Of a DNA stretch of 64,000 nucleotides, positions 37,330 to 46,300 are shown in pieces. Position numbers and translations under genes: made by a program. Source of the DNA: Candidatus Nanopelagicales bacterium (GTDB lineage Bacteria > Actinomycetota > Actinomycetes > S36-B12); assembly GCA_028687755.1 (NCBI GenBank), contig JAQTZL010000001.1:62001-126000 (forward strand), given 5' to 3'. The notes beneath the pieces are model-generated. The model did not search any database. It was not told the DNA's origin and saw only the letters and a list, made by a program, of their open reading frames with translations. Positions within the stretch are counted from its first letter, which is position 1. Each line of letters starts with the position of its first letter.

Positions 37330-38228
37330 TGCCCGCTCTCCAGTGATGTATCAATAAGCAACTGTTCTAACGTGCGATTGCCGACCCCCAGATCGCTCAC
37401 CAAGACTCCATGCTGAGCGCACCAAGACGCAATGGTCGCCATGACTTGTGGAGTTGGACTACCAGTAACGATGTAGCGCCCTGGTTCTGGTTCAGTGACG
37501 CCATACCCCTCTGGAAGTGCAACTTGCAGCCCCAAAATTTCTAGATGCATTGGGCCTGTGAAGGAAATGGCATCTGAGGATCCCGTGAGTTCGGCCAATG
37601 TGCCCTGCATGGCGATGCGCCCGTTGGACATGACAGAAATCGAATCAGCCAGATCTTCAACGTCTGGCAATACATGGGTTGTCAGGACGATTGCTTTGCC
37701 TTGGTTGCGTTGCTCACGCAACAGTTCAAGCAGATTGCGACGAGCAAGTGCGTCCAGCCCAGCGGTGGGTTCATCAAGGAAAAGCAATGCCGGGGATGGC
37801 AGCAAGGCTGCGGCTAACTTCACTCGCTGTTGTTCGCCACCGGACATACGTCGTGTTTGGGTGCGCAAGCCTGGATTAATTCCGACTGCTTCGAGCAACT
37901 GTGCTGGATTAGCGGGATTGGGATACAACTTGGCCAAGTACTGCAGCCATTCAAGTGGGCGGGCAGTAGGGAACAGGCCACCTGTTTGCAACATCACCCC
38001 GACCTGAGCGCGCACCGAAGGATCTTGAGGATCCATACCCAAAAGCCGCACGCGACCTGATGTAGCAGGCCGCATTCCACAGGCAACTTCAATGGTGCTG
38101 CTTTTGCCCGCGCCATTTGGGCCAAGCAATGCGGTGATTTGACCCATTGGAGCGATGAAATCCAGGTGATCAACGGCAATTATTTCGCCGTATCGGACGG
38201 TCAGGTCCGAGATCTCTACTGCAAGCAC
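37326..38228 (-). CDS. ABC transporter ATP-binding protein
   Basis: A 300-residue ATPase of the drug/polysaccharide export type. Walker A is LLGPNGAGKSST, the Q-loop is MLQTGGLFPTARP, the signature is MSGGEQQRVKLAAALL, Walker B is LLFLDEPTAGLD, and the switch is TTHVLPDVEDLAD. About 90 C-terminal residues form an extra regulatory domain. The start GTG 38228 has TATGCT exactly six bases upstream. A longer frame from ATG 38261 would cover that promoter and add 11 unconserved residues. It is divergent from sufR. Confidence 0.9.
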   Translation of the reverse strand: MLAVEISDLTVRYGEIIAVDHLDFIAPMGQITALLGPNGAGKSSTIEVACGMRPATSGRVRLLGMDPQDPSVRAQVGVMLQTGGLFPTARPLEWLQYLAKLYPNPANPAQLLEAVGINPGLRTQTRRMSGGEQQRVKLAAALLPSPALLFLDEPTAGLDALARRNLLELLREQRNQGKAIVLTTHVLPDVEDLADSISVMSNGRIAMQGTLAELTGSSDAISFTGPMHLEILGLQVALPEGYGVTEPEPGRYIVTGSPTPQVMATIASWCAQHGVLVSDLGVGNRTLEQLLIDTSLESGQ

Positions 38229-38234
38229 ACTCCG

Positions 38235-38240
38235 AGCATA
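38235..38240 (-). promoter_or_regulatory. -10 element for leaderless ABC transporter operon
   Basis: On the minus strand TATGCT is followed by six bases (CGGAGT) and GTG 38228. Confidence 0.5.
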
Positions 38241-38317
38241 GGCACACGAGTCGAAGGGCAACCGCGGGGTCTCAGTGTGATAAATCGGCAGAATTTGGAC
38301 TTCGCATCGAATTACGC

Positions 38318-38323
38318 AACAAT
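38318..38323 (+). promoter_or_regulatory. Candidate -10 element for sufR operon
   Basis: AACAAT is followed by six bases and GTG 38330. It matches TATAAT at four of six positions and keeps the leaderless spacing, but lacks the initial T. A SufR operator was not recognised. Confidence 0.35.
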
Positions 38324-38329
38324 GAGGTT

Positions 38330-38992
38330 GTGAAATTCCCTGGAGATGCGGCAGAGCGTGTCGCTCGTAGCCTGTTGAACGACGGGCCCGGCACTCCTAC
38401 GCAATTGGCGCAGCGTCTGGCACTGTCCTCGGCGGCTATCCGCAAGTCTCTTTCCACCTTGAGCGCTGAAGGATTAGTCGAGGCTGCTGAACGCGCTCCG
38501 TATGGTCCCGCTCCGGTGAAGCGTCGGGGGCGACCTAGCCAGGTATTTAGTTTGACCGCGCGAGGTCGCGCTGCGCTCAATCAGGAATACGACTCGTTGG
38601 CAATTGACGCTTTACGTTTTGTTGCAGAAACCCAAGGACATGAGGGCATCGTCGCGTTTGCAGACCAACGAGCAAAGAAACTCATGTTGCAAATAGAACC
38701 AACTGCAACAACGACAGAACTTGCGATTGAACAGCTAGCGCAAACGCTCACGACTGCTGGATACGCAGCCTCTGTTGAAAAAACGTCCGATGGTGGCTAT
38801 GCAGTGCAACTGTGTCAACACCACTGCCCAGTCATTGACGCCGCTACTGAATTCCCAGAACTTTGCGAAGCAGAAACACAAGCACTAGGTGACGCACTTG
38901 GATTACACGTCACTCGGTTAGCGACACTCGCTCACGGTGACGGCGTGTGCACAACTGTTATTCCACTCGTTCAGCGAAAGGCACTCGTATGA
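38330..38992 (+). CDS. sufR: SufR-like Fe-S repressor of the suf operon
   Basis: A 220-residue winged-helix regulator. The N-terminal HTH is [29 protein letters not shown], followed by a wing with [13 protein letters not shown]. The C-terminal part has [21 protein letters not shown], the Cys set that binds a [4Fe-4S] cluster in SufR proteins. Holo-SufR represses the suf operon and loss of the cluster relieves it. It is first in the operon, and its stop overlaps the sufB ATG. The GTG start has no ribosome binding site. Confidence 0.9.
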   Translation: MKFPGDAAERVARSLLNDGPGTPTQLAQRLALSSAAIRKSLSTLSAEGLVEAAERAPYGPAPVKRRGRPSQVFSLTARGRAALNQEYDSLAIDALRFVAETQGHEGIVAFADQRAKKLMLQIEPTATTTELAIEQLAQTLTTAGYAASVEKTSDGGYAVQLCQHHCPVIDAATEFPELCEAETQALGDALGLHVTRLATLAHGDGVCTTVIPLVQRKALV

Positions 38993-40401
38993 GTACTGAG
39001 CAAGCAGCAACGATCGACGAACTTGGCCGATATGACTATGGATGGCATGACCCGGATAGTGCGGGTACCAATGCGCGTCGTGGCCTAAACGAAGAAGTCG
39101 TTCGAGACATTAGTGCGAAGAAAAACGAACCAGAATGGATGCTCGAGCTGCGTCTGAAAGGTCTGCGCCTATTTGAACGCAAACCGATGCCGGCTTGGGG
39201 TGCGGATCTCAGCGGCATTGATTTCGACAACATCAAGTACTTTGTGCGCTCAACGGAAAAAACAGCGAGCAGTTGGGAAGATCTTCCTGACGACATCAAA
39301 AATACCTACGATCGTTTGGGTATCCCAGAGGCCGAGAAGCAGCGGCTGGTTGCAGGCGTCGCAGCGCAATATGAATCAGAAGTGGTCTACCACAAGATTC
39401 GGGAAGATCTAGAAGAACAAGGCGTGCTGTTCCTGGACACGGACACCGCCTTGCGTGAGCACGAGGAACTCTTCCGGGAGTACTTCGGCACAGTTATCCC
39501 AGTTGGCGATAACAAGTTCGCATCGCTCAATACTGCAGTGTGGTCAGGTGGATCGTTTATCTATGTTCCCAAGGGCGTTGATGTCGAAATTCCATTACAG
39601 GCCTATTTCCGCATCAACACCGAAAACATGGGTCAGTTCGAACGCACCTTGATGATCATTGATGAGGGTGCACGCGTGCATTACGTAGAAGGCTGTACCG
39701 CACCCATCTATTCGTCTGATTCATTGCACTCCGCAGTTGTGGAAATCATTGTGAAGAAAGGTGCGAAGTGTCGATACACCACCATTCAGAACTGGTCCAC
39801 AAACGTCTATAACCTTGTAACTAAGCGAGCGATCTGCCATGAAGACGCAACCATGGAATGGATTGACGGCAATCTAGGCTCAAAGGTAACGATGAAATAC
39901 CCAGCCGTCTGGCTCATGGGTGAGCGTGCACACGGCGAAACGTTGTCCTTGGCCTTTGCCGGACCAGGAATGCATACGGACGCAGGTTCAAAGATGATCC
40001 ATGCGGCTCCAAACACCACTTCAACAATCGTGTCGAAATCAGTAGCTCGCGGCGGTGGGCGTTCTTCGTACCGTGGTCTCGTGCAAATCAACGAGGGTTG
40101 CCATGGCTCTCGCGCCACTGTTAAGTGCGATGCACTGCTTGTGGATGATGATTCGCGTTCGGATACCTATCCATATGTTGATGTACGTGAAGATGATGTA
40201 TCAATGGGTCACGAAGCAACGGTTTCGAAGATTAGCGATAGTCAGCTCTTCTACTTGATGTCGCGCGGAATGACTGAAGACGAAGCCATGGGAATGATCG
40301 TGCGCGGCTTTATCGAACCAATCGCACGTGAACTGCCAATGGAATATGCCATTGAGCTCAACCGTCTCATCGAATTGCAGATGGAGGGTGCAGTCGGATG
40401 A
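38989..40401 (+). CDS. sufB: Fe-S cluster scaffold subunit SufB
   Basis: A 470-residue beta-helix protein that forms the SufBC2D scaffold. Landmarks are [10 protein letters not shown] near the N-terminus, [42 protein letters not shown] with the cluster-related Cys, and [43 protein letters not shown] is near the end. The start ATG 38989 overlaps the sufR stop. No intein is present, unlike SufB of M. tuberculosis. The stop overlaps sufD. Confidence 0.97.
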   Translation: MSTEQAATIDELGRYDYGWHDPDSAGTNARRGLNEEVVRDISAKKNEPEWMLELRLKGLRLFERKPMPAWGADLSGIDFDNIKYFVRSTEKTASSWEDLPDDIKNTYDRLGIPEAEKQRLVAGVAAQYESEVVYHKIREDLEEQGVLFLDTDTALREHEELFREYFGTVIPVGDNKFASLNTAVWSGGSFIYVPKGVDVEIPLQAYFRINTENMGQFERTLMIIDEGARVHYVEGCTAPIYSSDSLHSAVVEIIVKKGAKCRYTTIQNWSTNVYNLVTKRAICHEDATMEWIDGNLGSKVTMKYPAVWLMGERAHGETLSLAFAGPGMHTDAGSKMIHAAPNTTSTIVSKSVARGGGRSSYRGLVQINEGCHGSRATVKCDALLVDDDSRSDTYPYVDVREDDVSMGHEATVSKISDSQLFYLMSRGMTEDEAMGMIVRGFIEPIARELPMEYAIELNRLIELQMEGAVG

Positions 40402-41525
40402 GTCTTGAAGTTGTCGTTGTTCCACCGGTGGATCTTGCGCCGCGTACGCGCTCATACGACCCTGCCGTTTTCATCGAGCCCACGGCTCGTGATGAGGAAT
40501 GGAAGTTTTCGGCGTTCAATCGCCTCAAGCATTTCTTCGTTCCCGATGCCAATGCCGGCGTTGTTCGTGCAACGGGTGCTGGAGTCCAGATGGTTGGCAT
40601 TTCATCGATCGCCAGCACCTGGATTCCTACCGATATCGCGGCGGCTGTGGCTCGAGCGCACGTTCGCGAAGGTGGAGTGCTCGAAATCCCGGCCCAAGCC
40701 GAGATCAATGAGCCCATCGTTGTGGACCTCACGACAGACACAGCTCAGGCGTATCAGCATCTGGAAATCGTTGCTGGTCACTTCAGTTCCGCGGTAGTTG
40801 TCATTCGCCAGACTCTGACGAGTGAGATTTCCGGTTCCACTGTTATCACTGTTGGCGACAATGCTCGACTGACCGTCATCACGACCATTGAGGGTGAGAA
40901 CTCAACCGCATTAGCTCTGCAATTACCGGTAACCCTTGGTCGCGATGCACAATTCACTGGCGCACTTGCGGTTATTGGTGGCGGTGCTTTGCGGATTCAG
41001 AATTCGGTAACTTATTCAGCACCAGGTGGCTCTGCTGAACTTCTCGGTGTGTTCCTTGCCGATGCTGGTCAGCATGTTGAACAACGGATCTTCGTCAATC
41101 ACGATCAGCCATATTGCAAGAGTAATGTGATGTACAAGGGTGCATTGCTCAATGCCGGTGCTCGCAGCGTCTGGATTGGTGACGTCCTGGTTCGTAAAGA
41201 AGCTATCGGAACCGACACGCATCAAGTGAATCGCAATCTCCTTCTTTCCGAAGGGGCGCGCGCAGATTCAGTTCCTAATCTTGAACTTGAAACCGGTGAG
41301 ATCGTCAAGGCCGGACATGCAAGTGCCACTGGCCGATTCGATGATGAGCAAGTTTTCTATCTTCAATCACGTGGTATTCCACTTGATGTGGCACGTCAAC
41401 TTGTTGTGCGGGGATTCTTTGCCGAGGTACTCGGACGTGTCGGAAACGATGAATGGCGCGATCAACTCCTTGCCAAGATCTCTTCGCGCTTAGGAATTGA
41501 AACATTTGGGGATGACGATGAGTGA
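40398..41525 (+). CDS. sufD: Fe-S cluster assembly protein SufD
   Basis: A 375-residue partner of SufB with the same beta-helix core. [16 protein letters not shown] near the N-terminus, VYK-type segment [36 protein letters not shown], and the end [27 protein letters not shown] are typical. SufD helps iron entry into the complex. ATG overlaps the sufB stop. The stop overlaps the ferredoxin start by eight bases. Confidence 0.96.
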   Translation: MSLEVVVVPPVDLAPRTRSYDPAVFIEPTARDEEWKFSAFNRLKHFFVPDANAGVVRATGAGVQMVGISSIASTWIPTDIAAAVARAHVREGGVLEIPAQAEINEPIVVDLTTDTAQAYQHLEIVAGHFSSAVVVIRQTLTSEISGSTVITVGDNARLTVITTIEGENSTALALQLPVTLGRDAQFTGALAVIGGGALRIQNSVTYSAPGGSAELLGVFLADAGQHVEQRIFVNHDQPYCKSNVMYKGALLNAGARSVWIGDVLVRKEAIGTDTHQVNRNLLLSEGARADSVPNLELETGEIVKAGHASATGRFDDEQVFYLQSRGIPLDVARQLVVRGFFAEVLGRVGNDEWRDQLLAKISSRLGIETFGDDDE

Positions 41526-41871
41526 TTTCTTGCGCGTGGCAACGGTTGCAGATATTCCGGTTGGTACATCGCTCAAGGTTGTAGTGAACAATCGTGATAT
41601 CGCAGTAGTGAACTGTGCCGAAGGTGTATTCGCGATTTCCGATATTTGTTCACACGCAGATGTTTCGTTATCTGAAGGCGAAGTCATTGATTGCACAATC
41701 GAGTGTTGGCTTCATGGATCACAGTTCAACCTCCGAACGGGAGCACCACTCTCGCCACCTGCAATTTTCGCAGTCCCCACCTACGAAGTGAGACTTGTAG
41801 TCGAAGGCGACGTCACGTTCATTGAAGTAGCAACCGAACCCACACCTGTCACAACTGATGGAGCGCATTAA
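41518..41871 (+). CDS. Rieske-type non-haem ferredoxin of the suf operon
   Basis: A 117-residue soluble [2Fe-2S] protein. Cluster motifs are CSHADVSLSEGE and CWLHGSQFNL (C-x-H and C-x2-H). It resembles NirD/BphF-type small Rieske ferredoxins, and such a gene often sits between sufD and sufC in actinobacteria, where it may supply electrons during cluster assembly. The start is taken as ATG 41518; ATG 41512 is two codons earlier and also possible. It overlaps sufD and is two bases before sufC. Confidence 0.9.
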   Translation: MSDFLRVATVADIPVGTSLKVVVNNRDIAVVNCAEGVFAISDICSHADVSLSEGEVIDCTIECWLHGSQFNLRTGAPLSPPAIFAVPTYEVRLVVEGDVTFIEVATEPTPVTTDGAH

Positions 41872-41873
41872 CT

Positions 41874-42632
41874 ATGAGTTCATTACTAATCACCGACTTG
41901 CACGCTCAAGTGGAAACGGATCAAGGTCCAAAAGACATTCTCAAGGGTGTGACTCTGAAGATTGAATCGGCACGAACGTACGCGATCATGGGACCTAATG
42001 GTTCTGGCAAGTCAACTTTGGCCTACGTCATCGCTGGTCATCCTCGCTACACCGTGACTTCAGGATCAATAACTCTCGATGGCGTCGATGTGCTTTCGAT
42101 GAGTGTCGATGAGCGCGCACGAGCTGGCCTTTTCCTCGCGATGCAGTATCCCGTTGAAGTACCTGGCGTATCTGTTGCCAACTTCCTTCGTACCGCGGTA
42201 ACTGCCGTTCGCGGGGAAGCGCCCAAGCTTCGCCTGTGGATTAAGGAAATGAAGGAGGCCATGGCGGCAATCCAAATGGATCCTTCATTTGCCGAACGTA
42301 ATCTCAATGAAGGCTTCTCTGGCGGTGAAAAAAAGCGTCTCGAGATCTTGCAGCTTGGATTGTTGCGGCCAAAAATCGCCGTTCTGGATGAAACGGACTC
42401 CGGCCTTGACGTTGACGCACTTCGCGTCGTTTCTGAAGGTGTGAACCGTTTCCGCGACGAAACCGGTGCCGGTACTTTGCTTATCACTCATTACACGCGA
42501 ATCCTGCGTTACATCAAACCAGATGTCGTGCACGTTTTTGCCGAAGGTCGCATTGTGGAAACGGGCGGACCAGAGTTAGCAGAGATTCTTGAATCTGAAG
42601 GTTACGAGCGTTTCACTACGGTCAAGAGCTAG
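41874..42632 (+). CDS. sufC: Fe-S assembly ATPase SufC
   Basis: A 252-residue ABC-type ATPase of the SufBC2D complex. Walker A is IMGPNGSGKSTLAYVIAGHP. LAMQYPVEVPGVSVANFLR is the SufC-specific Q-loop region. NLNEGFSGGEKKRLEILQ is the signature, AVLDETDSGLDVDAL is Walker B, and LLITHYTRIL is the switch His. ATG 41874 follows the ferredoxin stop by two bases. Confidence 0.97.
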   Translation: MSSLLITDLHAQVETDQGPKDILKGVTLKIESARTYAIMGPNGSGKSTLAYVIAGHPRYTVTSGSITLDGVDVLSMSVDERARAGLFLAMQYPVEVPGVSVANFLRTAVTAVRGEAPKLRLWIKEMKEAMAAIQMDPSFAERNLNEGFSGGEKKRLEILQLGLLRPKIAVLDETDSGLDVDALRVVSEGVNRFRDETGAGTLLITHYTRILRYIKPDVVHVFAEGRIVETGGPELAEILESEGYERFTTVKS

Positions 42633-42640
42633 CTAATTCA

Positions 42641-43921
42641 ATGACCGCTCTCGATGTCGCAGCCATCAAGGCTGACTTTCCAATCCTGTCGACCACAGTT
42701 CGTGGTGGGCAGCCATTGGTGTACCTCGATAGCGGTGCAACGTCCCAGAAGCCAACTGTTGTTCTTGATGCTGAACGTGATTATTACGAACAGCACAACG
42801 CGGCCGTGCATCGCGGTGCACATGCTCTTGCCGAACTTGCAACTGATGACTTCGAAGATGCTCGTAAAGTTATAGCCGGCTTTGTTGGTGGTCGTGCCAA
42901 AGACCTGGTGTTCACCAAAAATGCAACGGAGAGTTTGAATCTCGCTGCGTACGCATTTTCAAATGCAACCGCTATTGGAACGCATGATTCAGGTGCTGTT
43001 GATCCTCGGTTTGTACTGCACCCGGGTGATTCCATTGTTATTAGCGAAATGGAACACCACGCCAATCTCATTCCATGGCAAGAGGTGTGCCGCAAGACTG
43101 GAGCAACGCTGCGTTGGATTCCGTTGACTGAAGATGGTCGACTTGATCTAACAAACCTCGATGAACTCATCGATAGCACCACGAAAGTCGTCAGTATCGT
43201 GCACCAATCAAATATTTTGGGCACAATTAATCCTGTTCAATTCATCATGGATCGCGCGCATGCTGTTGGGGCGGTTGGAATAGTTGATGGGTGTCAATCT
43301 GTGCCGCATATGCCGGTGAATGTGCACGAACTTCACGCGGATCTGTTTGCGTGGAGTGGGCACAAAATGCTAGGTCCGACCGGCATCGGTTGTTTATGGG
43401 GAACTGAAGAAATCTTGGAAGCGATGCCCCCATTTCTCACCGGTGGATCAATGATCCAAATGGTTGAGATGGAGAAAAGCACGTTTGCTCCACCGCCTCA
43501 AAAATTCGAGGCTGGTACTCCTGTTGTCGCTCAGGCTGTTGCTCTAGCGGCGGGTGTTCGTTACCTCGAAAGCTTGGGTATGCAGGCAGTTGCCGAACAC
43601 GAGCATGCTCTAGCGGAATACACAGTCAACGCGCTGAATGCACTCAACGGCGTTCGAATCATTGGACCAACAACAGTTCTCGATCGCGGAAGCGCTGTTT
43701 CCTTCGTCGTTGACGGACTCCACCCGCACGATGTTGGTCAAGTTCTCGATAGTCGCGGAGTAGCCGTTCGTGTAGGTCATCACTGCGCGTGGCCTACTTG
43801 TCGCCATTTTGGTGTTCCATCCACAACGCGCATTTCCCCCTACATATACAACGACATCGCAGATATTGACGCGGCCCTGGAAGGCATCGTTGCGGCACAG
43901 ACTTTCTTTGGAGTGAAGTGA
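42641..43921 (+). CDS. sufS: Cysteine desulfurase SufS
   Basis: A 426-residue class II PLP-dependent cysteine desulfurase. YLDSGATSQKP opens the fold, HRGAHALA follows, the PLP Lys is in FAWSGHKMLGPTGIG, and the persulfide Cys is in VRVGHHCAWPTC. It passes sulfur to SufU. It starts nine bases after sufC. The stop overlaps the sufU start (TGATG). Confidence 0.97.
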   Translation: MTALDVAAIKADFPILSTTVRGGQPLVYLDSGATSQKPTVVLDAERDYYEQHNAAVHRGAHALAELATDDFEDARKVIAGFVGGRAKDLVFTKNATESLNLAAYAFSNATAIGTHDSGAVDPRFVLHPGDSIVISEMEHHANLIPWQEVCRKTGATLRWIPLTEDGRLDLTNLDELIDSTTKVVSIVHQSNILGTINPVQFIMDRAHAVGAVGIVDGCQSVPHMPVNVHELHADLFAWSGHKMLGPTGIGCLWGTEEILEAMPPFLTGGSMIQMVEMEKSTFAPPPQKFEAGTPVVAQAVALAAGVRYLESLGMQAVAEHEHALAEYTVNALNALNGVRIIGPTTVLDRGSAVSFVVDGLHPHDVGQVLDSRGVAVRVGHHCAWPTCRHFGVPSTTRISPYIYNDIADIDAALEGIVAAQTFFGVK

Positions 43922-44376
43922 TGGATCTTGAATCGTTGTACCAAGACATCATCTTGGATCATTACAAACACCCGCGGGGTAAAGGTTTACTCAATAAGCC
44001 GCTGGGAAGCGCGTTTCACGTCAACCCCACCTGCGGTGATGAAATCACGGTGCAAGTGAATCGAGATGCCGAAGGCGGCTTGATTGTTGGTTACGACGGA
44101 CAGGGTTGTTCAATTTCCCAAGCCAGTGCCAGTGTCTTAGTTGAACTCGTCACTGGTGAATCAATTGAACGCAGCGAAGAAATTCGCAAGGCGTTTTTGG
44201 AGCTCATGCATGCACAAGGTGCAGGGGAGCCAGATGAGGATGTTCTCGGAGATGCCATCGCTTTTGCTGGCGTCGCAAAGTTCCCAGCGAGAGTGAAATG
44301 CGCTTTGTTGTCTTGGATGGCTTTACAAGATGCGGAAATACAGGCTGGACTATTAACAACAGGAGAGGGAGCATGA
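43921..44376 (+). CDS. sufU: Sulfur acceptor SufU
   Basis: A 151-residue zinc-containing sulfurtransferase that accepts persulfide from SufS. LYQDIILDHYKHPRGKG is the N-terminal hallmark. The three Cys are in NPTCGDEITV, GQGCSISQASASV and FPARVKCALLSW. The insertion between the second and third Cys distinguishes SufU from IscU. ATG 43921 overlaps the sufS TGA by one base; GTG 43918 is an alternative. The stop overlaps sufT. Confidence 0.95.
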   Translation: MDLESLYQDIILDHYKHPRGKGLLNKPLGSAFHVNPTCGDEITVQVNRDAEGGLIVGYDGQGCSISQASASVLVELVTGESIERSEEIRKAFLELMHAQGAGEPDEDVLGDAIAFAGVAKFPARVKCALLSWMALQDAEIQAGLLTTGEGA

Positions 44377-44687
44377 GCGCCGCAACAGAAGATGATGTGC
44401 TGGAGGCAATGCGCGATGTTGTCGATCCTGAACTAGGTATCAATGTTGTTGACCTTGGTTTGGTCTACGGAGTCACCGTCGATGAAACAAATATCGCCAC
44501 AGTGGATATGACCCTGACCTCGGCAGCCTGCCCTCTGACAGATGTGATTGAGGATCAAACTCGAGCTGCGTTAAGCACCGTTGTGGATGATTTCCGTATC
44601 AATTGGGTATGGATGCCACCTTGGGGCCCCGACAAGATCACAGACGATGGACGCGACATGCTGCGCTCCTTGGGATTTAATGTCTAA
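44373..44687 (+). CDS. sufT: SufT/MIP18 family (DUF59) metal-sulfur assembly factor
   Basis: A 104-residue protein of the DUF59 family. ALEAMRDVVDPELGINVVDLGLVYGV-type order is seen as EAMRDVVDPELG then VVDLGLVYGV, followed by MTLTSAACPLTDVI with the conserved Cys, and VWMPPWGPDKIT. SufT homologues help Fe-S maturation and lipoate-dependent enzymes. ATG 44373 overlaps the sufU stop and has AGGAGAGGG upstream. Longer in-frame starts lie inside sufU and are rejected. Last gene of the operon. Confidence 0.93.
   Translation: MSAATEDDVLEAMRDVVDPELGINVVDLGLVYGVTVDETNIATVDMTLTSAACPLTDVIEDQTRAALSTVVDDFRINWVWMPPWGPDKITDDGRDMLRSLGFNV
44678..44683 (+). promoter_or_regulatory. Candidate -10 element for the ABC-F gene
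   Basis: TAATGT, within the last codons of sufT, is followed by seven bases and ATG 44691. No ribosome binding site precedes that start. Confidence 0.35.
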
Positions 44688-44690
44688 TTA

Positions 44691-46289
44691 ATGATTGTTG
44701 CCACAGATGTGGAGTTGCGTGCTGGCGCGCAGCTTTTGTTGTCTCAAGCCAGTTTCCGAGTCGGTAAAGGTGATCGCGTAGGCCTTGTCGGCCGCAATGG
44801 CGCGGGTAAAACCACGCTCACTAAGGCTTTGGCTGGTGAAACCCTGCCAACAAACGGCTCGATTCACTCAACTGGGTCTGTGGGCTATTTGCCCCAAGAT
44901 CCACGTTCGGGTGACCCAGACGAATTAGCGCGAGATCGCATCCTGAGCGCCCGTGGCTTGCAAGACGTGATGCGTCGGATGCAGGAAACATCGATGGCAA
45001 TGGATACCCAAGATCCAGATGAGCGCGATCGCATTGTTGCGCGATACGCACGCGCGGAAGCAGAGTTTGAGGCCCTCGGTGGGTACGCCGTTGAATCTCA
45101 GGCGGCTTCAATTGCGGCCTCAGTTGGTCTTGATGATCGAATCCTTGGTCAGCCGCTAGGCACTCTTTCTGGTGGTCAGCGCCGTCGCGTTGAATTAGCG
45201 CGAATCCTGTTTAGTGGAGCCGAGGTGCTCCTGCTCGACGAACCGACCAACCACCTTGATGCGGATTCCATTCGTTGGCTACGCAAATTCTTGGGTGCCT
45301 ACGAAGGCGGATTCATCGTGATTAGTCACGACACCGAACTTCTCCATGACACGGTGAACAAGGTGTGGCACCTGGATGCCAACCGCCGTGAAATTGATGT
45401 GTACGCCATGGGTTGGGACGCCTACCAAACTGCCCGCGAAACCGATGAGCGTCGCCGTAAGCGTGAGCGCAGAAATGCTGAACAGCAAGCTGAACAATTG
45501 CGAAATCAAGCAAATCGCATGCGCGCCAAGGCATCGAAGGCAACAGCCGCACAAAATATGTTCAAGCGTGCCGATGCGCTTATGGAAGGCCTCGATGACA
45601 CCCGCGTAGCGGACAAGGTCGCAAAATTGCGATTCCCTACACCAAAACCGTGCGGAAAGGTGCCCCTTACTGCCAAGGGGCTGTCGCGAACTTATGGGTC
45701 ACTTGAAGTGTTCACGGATGTTGACCTTGCGATTGACCGTGGATCACGTGTTGTGATCTTGGGGCTCAACGGTGCTGGAAAAACCACGTTGCTACGCATC
45801 CTTGGCCAAGTTGATCCCCCCAATACCGGTGAAGTGTTGCCGGGCCATGGTGCAGTTATTGGGTACTACGCGCAGGAACACGAAACTTTGGATCCAACAG
45901 CCACCGTGTTGGAGATGATGAAACGCAATTCACCCGATCTTGATGACACCAAGCAGCGCACGGTTCTTGGTTCATTTCTTTTCAGTGGTGACGATGTCGA
46001 TAAGCCAACAGCAGTGCTTTCTGGCGGCGAAAAGACTCGATTAGCCTTGGCCTGCTTAGTGGTTTCAGGTGCCAACGTCTTGTTGCTCGATGAACCAACG
46101 AACAACCTTGATCCTGCTAGCCGCGAGGAAGTGCTCTCAGCGCTGCGCAGCTACGAAGGGGCCGTTGTGTTGGTTACCCATGATCCTGGCGCAGTGTTCG
46201 CCCTTGATCCAGAACGCGTGCTCTTGCTTCCAGATGGTGACGAAGACCATTGGAGCGCCGATTATGCAGACCTTGTTGAACTTGCCTAA
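44691..46289 (+). CDS. ABC-F family ATPase (ribosome-associated type)
   Basis: A 532-residue soluble protein with two ABC domains and no membrane segment. First domain: Walker A LVGRNGAGKTTL, signature LSGGQRRRVELA, Walker B LLLDEPTNHLD. The inter-domain linker (about 240-310) is helical and rich in Arg, Glu and Gln. Second domain: LGLNGAGKTTL, LSGGEKTRLALA, LLLDEPTNNLD. ABC-F proteins bind the ribosomal E site and regulate translation or protect against antibiotics. The specific role is unknown. The position after the suf operon resembles Rv1473 in M. tuberculosis (from memory). Confidence 0.93.
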   Translation: MIVATDVELRAGAQLLLSQASFRVGKGDRVGLVGRNGAGKTTLTKALAGETLPTNGSIHSTGSVGYLPQDPRSGDPDELARDRILSARGLQDVMRRMQETSMAMDTQDPDERDRIVARYARAEAEFEALGGYAVESQAASIAASVGLDDRILGQPLGTLSGGQRRRVELARILFSGAEVLLLDEPTNHLDADSIRWLRKFLGAYEGGFIVISHDTELLHDTVNKVWHLDANRREIDVYAMGWDAYQTARETDERRRKRERRNAEQQAEQLRNQANRMRAKASKATAAQNMFKRADALMEGLDDTRVADKVAKLRFPTPKPCGKVPLTAKGLSRTYGSLEVFTDVDLAIDRGSRVVILGLNGAGKTTLLRILGQVDPPNTGEVLPGHGAVIGYYAQEHETLDPTATVLEMMKRNSPDLDDTKQRTVLGSFLFSGDDVDKPTAVLSGGEKTRLALACLVVSGANVLLLDEPTNNLDPASREEVLSALRSYEGAVVLVTHDPGAVFALDPERVLLLPDGDEDHWSADYADLVELA

Positions 46290-46300
46290 AGGAGTAGCCC

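Noticed and set aside
38989-40401. Possible intein in SufB
   Set aside because: Mycobacterial SufB often has one, but this gene has 470 residues with uninterrupted SufB motifs.
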